This document shows, one piece after another, positions 58,501 to 64,000 of a stretch of DNA of 64,000 nucleotides. Position 1 is the first letter of the stretch, and the number at the start of each line of letters is the position of its first letter. Origin of the DNA: Fallopia convolvulus (Eukaryota; Streptophyta; Magnoliopsida; Caryophyllales; Polygonaceae). The notes under the pieces were generated by a model. The model made no database searches. It saw only the letters and a list, made by a program, of their open reading frames with translations, and had not been told where the DNA came from. Made by a program: the position numbers and the translations under genes. The stretch is from positions 30,555,503-30,619,502 of the forward strand of contig OZ024726.1 in the NCBI GenBank assembly GCA_964016875.1, in the 5' to 3' direction.

Positions 58501-59181
58501 AGAATAAGCATGGGGCACCAATCAGAGTCACAGAACTCTCCTCTAACAATGCGAAGCTGTTCAGCCACATCAAATTCATTGATTGGAACAGTTACTGCAC
58601 CTGATATCTTAGAATGATGAATTCTATCATTCATCACATTCCTGCCTCATATTAGAAGGAAGCATGTCGTTTCCAAAACAATACACTCCTCCATAAGTTT
58701 AATCCAATCAGTCAAACCTCTACTGTGAAAATCAAGCAATTGATTTCGCAATGCAAAGAACTTCCTATCCACGATCGCCAGAGAAGAAAGAAGATTAGAG
58801 AAATTTAGTACAAACGAAATTCATGATTGTTTTCTAATTGATCAATACGACCCCCCATTAACGATTTATTTAAAACAAAAATTATTTCACGGGCGAAAAT
58901 ATAAAAATAATCCGAATATGCTACTCCTAAAATCAACCATCTGCTGATCACGAGAACCAATCATAATAACAATGAATTGTATCGAAGGAAGCAACTACAA
59001 ATCGATCATCGGATGAACTAAGTTTTGAGATTTAATCCAATTATCTATCAGTTTCAACATAGATTGCATTTTGATGACCAACAATGTCAGATAGATGGGG
59101 GAAATTACAGAACAGGTGGAGAGGAGAGAGAGAAAGTACCCCGGTGCCATTGTCGCAGACGACGACATTTTTGTTGTCCAT
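49511..59181 (-). CDS. ARP2: Actin-related protein 2, fifteen exons, one apparent frameshift
   Basis: Exons: 59181-59140, 57964-57854, 56838-56704, 56608-56537, 56459-56381, 56169-56120, 54469-54366, 54280-54212, 54115-54052, 53787-53720, 52980-52897, 50987-50929, 50414-50348, 49996-49913, 49591-49511. ARP2 is the actin-like core subunit of the Arp2/3 complex, which nucleates branched actin filaments and shapes epidermal cells. It starts MDNKNVVVCDNGTG (phosphate loop 1), then YVKCGFAGENFPTSVFPC, LLTDPPLNPSKNRE, LVIDSGDGGTHVVPVVDGY (phosphate loop 2), HIVLSGGSTMYPGLPSR, and ends GLACLSKCGQA. Exon 10 is 68 nt; frame on both sides requires 69. Frame is otherwise kept throughout, total 1169 nt, against 389 codons plus stop in the family. 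Either a real 1-nt loss or a base error at about 53759. Confidence 0.95.
50466..50540. repeat. 36-bp tandem duplication in an ARP2 intron
   Basis: CCCACTAATATTGAATAAAG... occurs twice in direct succession in intron 12, with one substitution. Confidence 0.85.
50988..52896. other. Large ARP2 intron 11, mostly featureless
   Basis: About 1.9 kb. The stretch 52470-52745 has a TATATATATATA box and a composition like a small LTR (TGTGTGTAGAGAGG start), but I found no ends or duplication to prove it. Confidence 0.35.
57499..57594. mobile_element. 96-bp Tourist-type MITE in ARP2 intron
   Basis: It begins GGGTGAGTTTGGATGCAC and ends with the near-inverse (GTGCGATCCAAACGCACCC); most of its length folds back (AATTTAATGCATTA...). 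CTA flanks both ends (57496-57498, 57595-57597), the 3-bp duplication of PIF/Harbinger-related MITEs. The GGGTGNGTTTGGAT start is typical. Confidence 0.87.
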
Positions 59182-60241
59182 TGGAAGAGATTTGAGTAAA
59201 GTGTTAGGGGAGAGAAAAGGAAAGACAAGCAAGGGAGATTGCTTTGCTTTGCAAGCAAAATAATGATTACTTATGGGGCCTTTCTTATGACATTGTGTTT
59301 GGGAAAGGGAGTAATTAAGGGGAGGGATGCCACTTGAGAGGGTGAGAGGATTTTTGTTCGCAGGATTTCATAATAGCGTACCCCACTTTTTTTATAATGG
59401 CCTACTCTCTGGTTGTAATGGTTGCATTTTTGCTGAAATCGAGAAATTAAATGCTCTCACCTACCTTAATTCATTTCGCCGAATGCTTTTAATTCACCTT
59501 TGTCTTAAGCCAATCCATTCCATCACCTCTCCAAAAATCATAAAACCTCTTCATAGTTATCAATCAAGCCTTGAACATCAATTACAATGATGTATGTTTT
59601 ATTTGCTTGTTTGTTCTTATCTTTTTTCTACCACTCAACCATATTTATCTATTTTTTGTGTAGAACTACCATGTTTATCTTGAGATTGTAGTGAAGTAGG
59701 AAAAATGTGCGTTTAAACTTGCATGTATTGACTAGGCAAACTTATATAATTATTAGTAAAAAATTAGATTAAAGATGATGTCTTTGTTGACAAAAGATCG
59801 TAACTTTTGGTTTAAAACTTCAAAGTGTTGTTGACAAAAAAAGATTTGACCTTTGAAACACAAGAAGCGTAATGGTCGTTACGGCCAGAGGGATGCCTGA
59901 CCGTTACAGCTACACTTTACAGAATCTTGTTCCTCAATTTAATGTTTTGTTTTAATAATTGTAGGAAGAGAATGAAGTCTACATTGGACTTGATGCATTG
60001 AGGATCGAAGATGGACAGAGTGATCTCGTATACAATAATTCTGAATATGGATATCCCCTAGGTGCAGTTAGAACCGATTCTGTTTGCTGGAAATTGGTAT
60101 AGTACTAGATATCCGTCGATGCATCCAAGTCAGATGCCAAGTACCGATGATTGGGGTTGATACTCTCAGATGCGTCCAGATCAGTACGATAGTGGATATT
60201 CCCAGATGTAGACTGATCAATACAGTAGTGATTATACACAG
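59182..60241. other. ARP2 upstream region and spacer
   Basis: It should hold the ARP2 promoter and 5' UTR; the sequence shows no sharp motif. From about 59860 GTTACGGCC-type motifs begin, shared with 61087-61950, so the mobile element on the right may start near here. Confidence 0.45.
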
Positions 60242-61035
60242 ATGATGATAGTGGCAAGGTGTGGGCTTCCACCTTTGAGTAGCATTCCACGGTTTACGGA
60301 ACCCGCGGAGGAGGTGGTGCAAGACTTGGATGATTATACAGAGTTATTTACTACATATAGGATATTTGATAGCGGAGAGGAGGCCATATATTGGGTTAAG
60401 ACAACAAGTATTCAAAATAAAATGTGCATACGAATTTGGCGAACAAAAAAGTCTACACCATTTGGTCAACTTGGCAATACTTGGTTGGTATGCGAGAGAG
60501 AAGGGGTTCACACCCCAAAGAAAAGGAAAGTAAAGGAGGTCCAAGAGACCATCAAATCAAAAAAAAATGTGGTTGTAAGTTTGCCTTGACTTGTATTAAG
60601 GCCCCTAGAGGATCGTGGAGAATTGAGGTTGTTCATGGAATTCACAATTATGGGATAAATTTTAGTTTGCATGAGCATGTGCTCGTTGGAAGACTCGCCG
60701 GCCAAAAGCTTAAGTTGGTGGAGTCTATGTCATCAAGAAATTATACCCCGACCCAGGTTGCAGTTGCATTGAAAGATTTCACAATGAACTATACGAGTAA
60801 GAAACAGATATACACAACAAGATATGGTTTTAAGAAGGCTAGGTTGGAGGGGCGAACTGTTGTTCAAGAGTTCTTCCTCTGAGCCAAGGAGAACAAGTAT
60901 TTCATGGAGCACAAACTAGATGATAAAAGCAATAGGATTAGTGATGTCTTCTTCGTCGGCCGTGGTTCGATATCACCTCTTAAGGCATTTCCCTATGTCT
61001 TAGTACTCAGACTGTACCTACGCTACAAACAAGTA
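60242..61035 (+). pseudogene. Second MULE transposase, N-terminal half only
   Basis: It differs from the 30-kb MULE. The N-terminal part has a FAR1/WRKY-like zinc fold: FDSGEEAIYWVKTTS, LVCEREG, then after a frameshift at about 60500-60560 KKCGCKFALTCIKAPRGSW, VVHGIHNYGINFSLHEHVL-type His residues, GRLAGQKLKLVESMSS and SKKQIYTTRYGFKKAR. An in-frame TGA at 60880-60882 and another frame change follow just before the DCTYATN motif, where the first catalytic Asp would be (about 61010-61030). The rest of the DDE domain is absent. This matches the Jittery/FAR1-related MULE transposases. Confidence 0.75.
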
Positions 61036-62310
61036 AGTCATACTCTTCATTTTTAAGTTTTATGCACTTAGTATTCTTTGAATTTAGGTTTTGTTGAACC
61101 TGGTCGTTACAGTTGATATCAACAGAATTAAAATCTCCCCATCTAATCCATTGATAAACCTACATGTATGGTGTGCCTTTCTTAGAAATTGTTGGATTTA
61201 CCTTAACATGGCTGAATTATATTATGCTTGAAGAAAGCTTACCTTAATGTGATGTCTTCGGTTGAAATGTTGAATAAAAGCCTTCAAATTGAGAGTTGAG
61301 GGAGAATGAGAGAGTTGTGTGTGAGAGTTGATGGAGAGAATGAGAGAAATGAGAATGTAGTCTACTCTAACCTATTCAAAGTCTACTCTAACCTACACCT
61401 ATATACAACAATTTTTCAGAAATTACCCACGTATCATTCTTATTCTCAATTCCTACCACTCAGAAACTCCGCCAAAAAGCCTTATCAACCTTTTACAAAT
61501 TCCACCATCAAATCTAGGGATTTCACTCATCATTCTCAAATTTAAGGTTTGAAGATCAAATAAATCACTTGTTAAGAGGTATTTCTCTTCCATTTTCGTT
61601 CAAATTCAAGGGAAAATTACCTTCACTTGAAACTTTTAGGGTTTAAGTTTATTGTGTTTGATTTTGTTTAGATTTAGGCAAATATTACGCTTTGTTGTTA
61701 ATTTTAATATGAAATTATGATATATGGATCAATTATAGTACAAAATGATTCAAAAACAGGTAATAAATGGCTATGGCCATCGCGTCGTGAATGCGCAGGC
61801 TGGAGGTTGGAGATGATCCTCGGTCGTAACGACCAGAATGACCATGGCCGTCACGGCCATGAAGAGCTTAGTTGTGACAGGCTTAGGTTTGACGGGCGTG
61901 AGTCTTTCAACCGTTGCGGCTGAGCGAGATTGAGCTGCAACGACTGATGCCATTTCCCTTTTTTTATCTTTCGATTTGTATTTTAGTATTTCAGATGTCT
62001 AGATGCTTAGAGAGTGGTATAGAGACCTCAAGGTCTGCTCGTCTTTATCGTCGCGCCCAACCGATTTAGTAGCAAAGAGCTGGAGTGCGCCGATTTCATA
62101 GGTTCTGTTGGCCCCAATTGTGCCGACTCCGGAGCTTCCGTTGGCCCGGTTACGCCAGAGGTCCCGTCGGCCTTGGGGGTCCAACCAGCGACTCATCGCT
62201 TCCGGAGGGGACCTCGATGAGTCTTGTTTGATTCATCACAAGAGGAGGTGAGAAGCACCTCACAACACTCATGTCTGACACTAGCAGTACTTACTTTTGT
62301 CGTACTAAGC
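61036..62310. other. Non-coding stretch with palindromic CGT-ACG motifs
   Basis: No gene. It contains perfect palindromes GGTCGTAACGACC (61823-61835) and ATGGCCGTCACGGCCAT (about 61843-61859), plus looser relatives at 59873, 59912 and 61087. A moderately GC-rich part (62000-62220) has only broken frames. Confidence 0.5.
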
Positions 62311-62399
62311 AACCGAGGCGGAGGCCGAGCAGTTCCACGTTCTCGTCGTGGTCGGGGGATCGGCAAGGGTGATGTAGACCCTACACCGACTCCGACTAG

Positions 62400-64000
62400 G
62401 GGTATTAGACGTAGTAGGAGACAACTCCGAGCGTCGAATCAAGCCTTTGCTCACTCATTCTGCACCAGGAGGACCGGAGACCCCGGTGTTGGTGTTGGGC
62501 TTCGAGGATCATGTATCCCACCACATCTACGTTGGCATAATAAGTCAATTATTTATAATATATGATAATTACGTGTGATATTTATGTTTGAATTTGAAAT
62601 TAAAATATCTTATGCACGTTAATGTATTACAGGAGCGTCCCCGAGGACCTCTAAAGTTTTAGTTCCGACATACACAGCTTACAAAGTGGCCACAAACCGG
62701 AGATGGCAGCTAGCTTGATATTGTATGGGCAAGCGGGTTTGCCCATGTGTAGAGCATTATGCACAATCATGTTCATATTGGCCTTATAGAGGCATTTATT
62801 CAGCGATGACATCCAGAGATGAGTTCTTTCCATATGTCATGGGGCGAGATGATGATTACGCTGTATGATGTGGTGCTCATTCTCGACCTTAGAATCGATG
62901 AGGATGCAGTTGTGCTAGATGGATTTGGTGGAGGTTCTTAGAGTTTCTGATTCACAGAGTTCGTTGAGATGGATGATGGTTGGATAAGTCGACCACATTA
63001 CGATAAGGTCGGGGTTGCACATACACATCTGCAGGTGTATTGCATGGACCCGGACATCGACCTTGATCCTGATATTTTAGCTTCTGGGTTTCTACTGTAT
63101 TTGATAGGGTCGACGATTTGTCTTGACAAGTCTCAGCATCGAATCCATATCACATACTTGGACCTTGTACGGGATCACGATGAGGTATAAATCATGTCTT
63201 GGGCTTCAACTGCACTAGCCCATTTGTATAGGAGCCTTGGTGAGTGCATGATGGTTGGGACTATAGTGGTTTCTATGTGTCACACGCTATTACAAGTAAT
63301 TGATCGGACCTAATTTTTTGTTTTTCTTATTTTGGCTAATATTATCAGTTGCACTTGCTCATAATGTGTTTTTGTATAGTCTTGGATCTTCATGTACTTT
63401 CCAACATTTCATCCCGTTGGGATGCCATTAGATGAGGGATCTACATGGGCTGAGATGTGTGGAGATGGTGGTACAATGCAAGCTAGGAACAACTATAGAG
63501 CAAAGCTTGATGCTATGACATTGACAGATGTGAGTACACTCCTTACAAGTTGTATTTAGGTTTATTTTTTCCAAAATGACTTCATTTATAATGCGAAATT
63601 GAATCAGGTGGATTAGATGTCGTATGGGGAGTTGGATTTTAACGTTACCTATGCTTTGTCTTGTTTTCATGGCTTGCTACCATTTATGGCTATATCAGAG
63701 CCATACTTGCCAGATCGATGTGGTAGGCAGTATGGGCGTGTGTAGAGAATACCAGCAACCATCATTATGCCAAAGATTTTCATTCGACCAATAGAGTTGG
63801 CGAGGTACAGAGTAGAGTTCGACGATGCCACTTCGGTTTGGAGTGCTAAGAACTTGCACTGCATCAACTTATGCACGGTGGGATCTTCAGTGATTGACGA
63901 TCCGTCCGAGTGTGTTGAGGACTACATGGCTTGGTTCTTGCCGCGTACATACGTACGTGTTACTCTGCCCATCACGACTGTTGAGGAGTTATAATTTTGG
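62400..64000 (+). pseudogene. Plant mobile domain (PMD) gene, decayed, runs off the window
   Basis: Pieces in PMD order: APGGPETPVLVLGFEDHVS (62460), exon border at 62632, then SFHMSWGEMMITLYDVVLIL (about 62820-62880). FLLYLIGSTICLDKSQHRI (63090) and MSWASTALAHLYRSLGEC follow, then SWIFMYFPTFHP (63375), RQYGRV with a stop before RIPATIIMP (63745), and DPSECVEDYMAWFLPRTYVRV (63900). Stops and frame changes separate them, including TAG near 63614 and at about 63742. PMD proteins (MAIN/MAIL1 relatives) are widespread in plants and often carried by transposons. It follows the MULE fragment on the same strand and may be cargo of the same element. Confidence 0.75.

Noticed and set aside
61306..61545. 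79-codon + strand frame
   Set aside because: Low complexity, no start context or homologue recognised; within mobile-element debris.

Overview
The window is nuclear DNA of a eudicot plant; I cannot name the family. It has GT-AG (and a few GC-AG) spliced genes, nuclear genes for chloroplast proteins with transit-peptide-like N-termini, two nuclear tRNA-Ser(GCU) genes, Ty3/gypsy elements of plant type and many Mutator-like elements (MULEs). Most of the sequence is mobile DNA; the host genes form islands at 20.8-25.4, 39.2-43.0 and 49.5-59.2 kb.

Layout. (1) 1-13,424: a decayed Tekay/Del-type chromovirus on the + strand. Its left LTR is cut by the window edge and loses its 3' end in a deletion. 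Its protease region is split by a complete 5.9-kb non-autonomous LTR element on the - strand (2,469-8,373, TSD TACAC). (2) 13,430-17,556: part of a second LTR element on the - strand, with a tRNA-iMet primer site and one long LTR. (3) 17,545-20,163: a broken minus-strand gene resembling the 'putative plant transposon protein' family, hit by a 206-bp hAT MITE. (4) 20.8-25.4 kb: two tRNA-Ser(GCU) genes on duplicated DNA and, between them, two genes reading away from each other 207 bp apart. One is a CRR3-like gene (- strand) and the other is ndhL (+ strand); both products belong to the chloroplast NDH complex if the CRR3 assignment is right. (5) 23.9-38.4 kb: a cluster of long-TIR elements, including an 8.6-kb MULE with a broken MURA-type transposase. 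That MULE is itself interrupted by a 4.1-kb LTR element that carries hairpins and minisatellites. (6) 39,193-42,957: argininosuccinate synthase, 10 exons, intact, 493 aa. (7) 43.1-47.6 kb: two more long-TIR MULEs and an RNase H fragment. (8) 49,511-59,181: ARP2 (Arp2/3 complex), 15 exons, with one apparent 1-nt frameshift. (9) 60.2-64.0 kb: a second, different MULE transposase fragment, then a decayed plant-mobile-domain gene running off the window end.

Two signals stand out. First, the LTR element at 33,037-37,175 carries at least ten hairpins with a constant 7-nt loop TATTCGC (one TCTTCGC) on different, self-complementary stems, plus four arrays of a 21-bp minisatellite with the core CCGCGATCGCGG. 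Second, seven MULE-type elements and one fragment, unrelated at primary-sequence level, all have terminal inverted repeats built from 3-4 degenerate tandem units of about 30 bp, roughly three helical turns. I know of no published account of either, but I could not search.

How genes relate: ASS acts in plastid arginine synthesis, ARP2 in actin branching, and ndhL and CRR3-like in cyclic electron flow around photosystem I. The only pair that plausibly shares control is CRR3-like and ndhL. All exon borders were read by eye from splice consensus and frame continuity; none is backed by transcript data.
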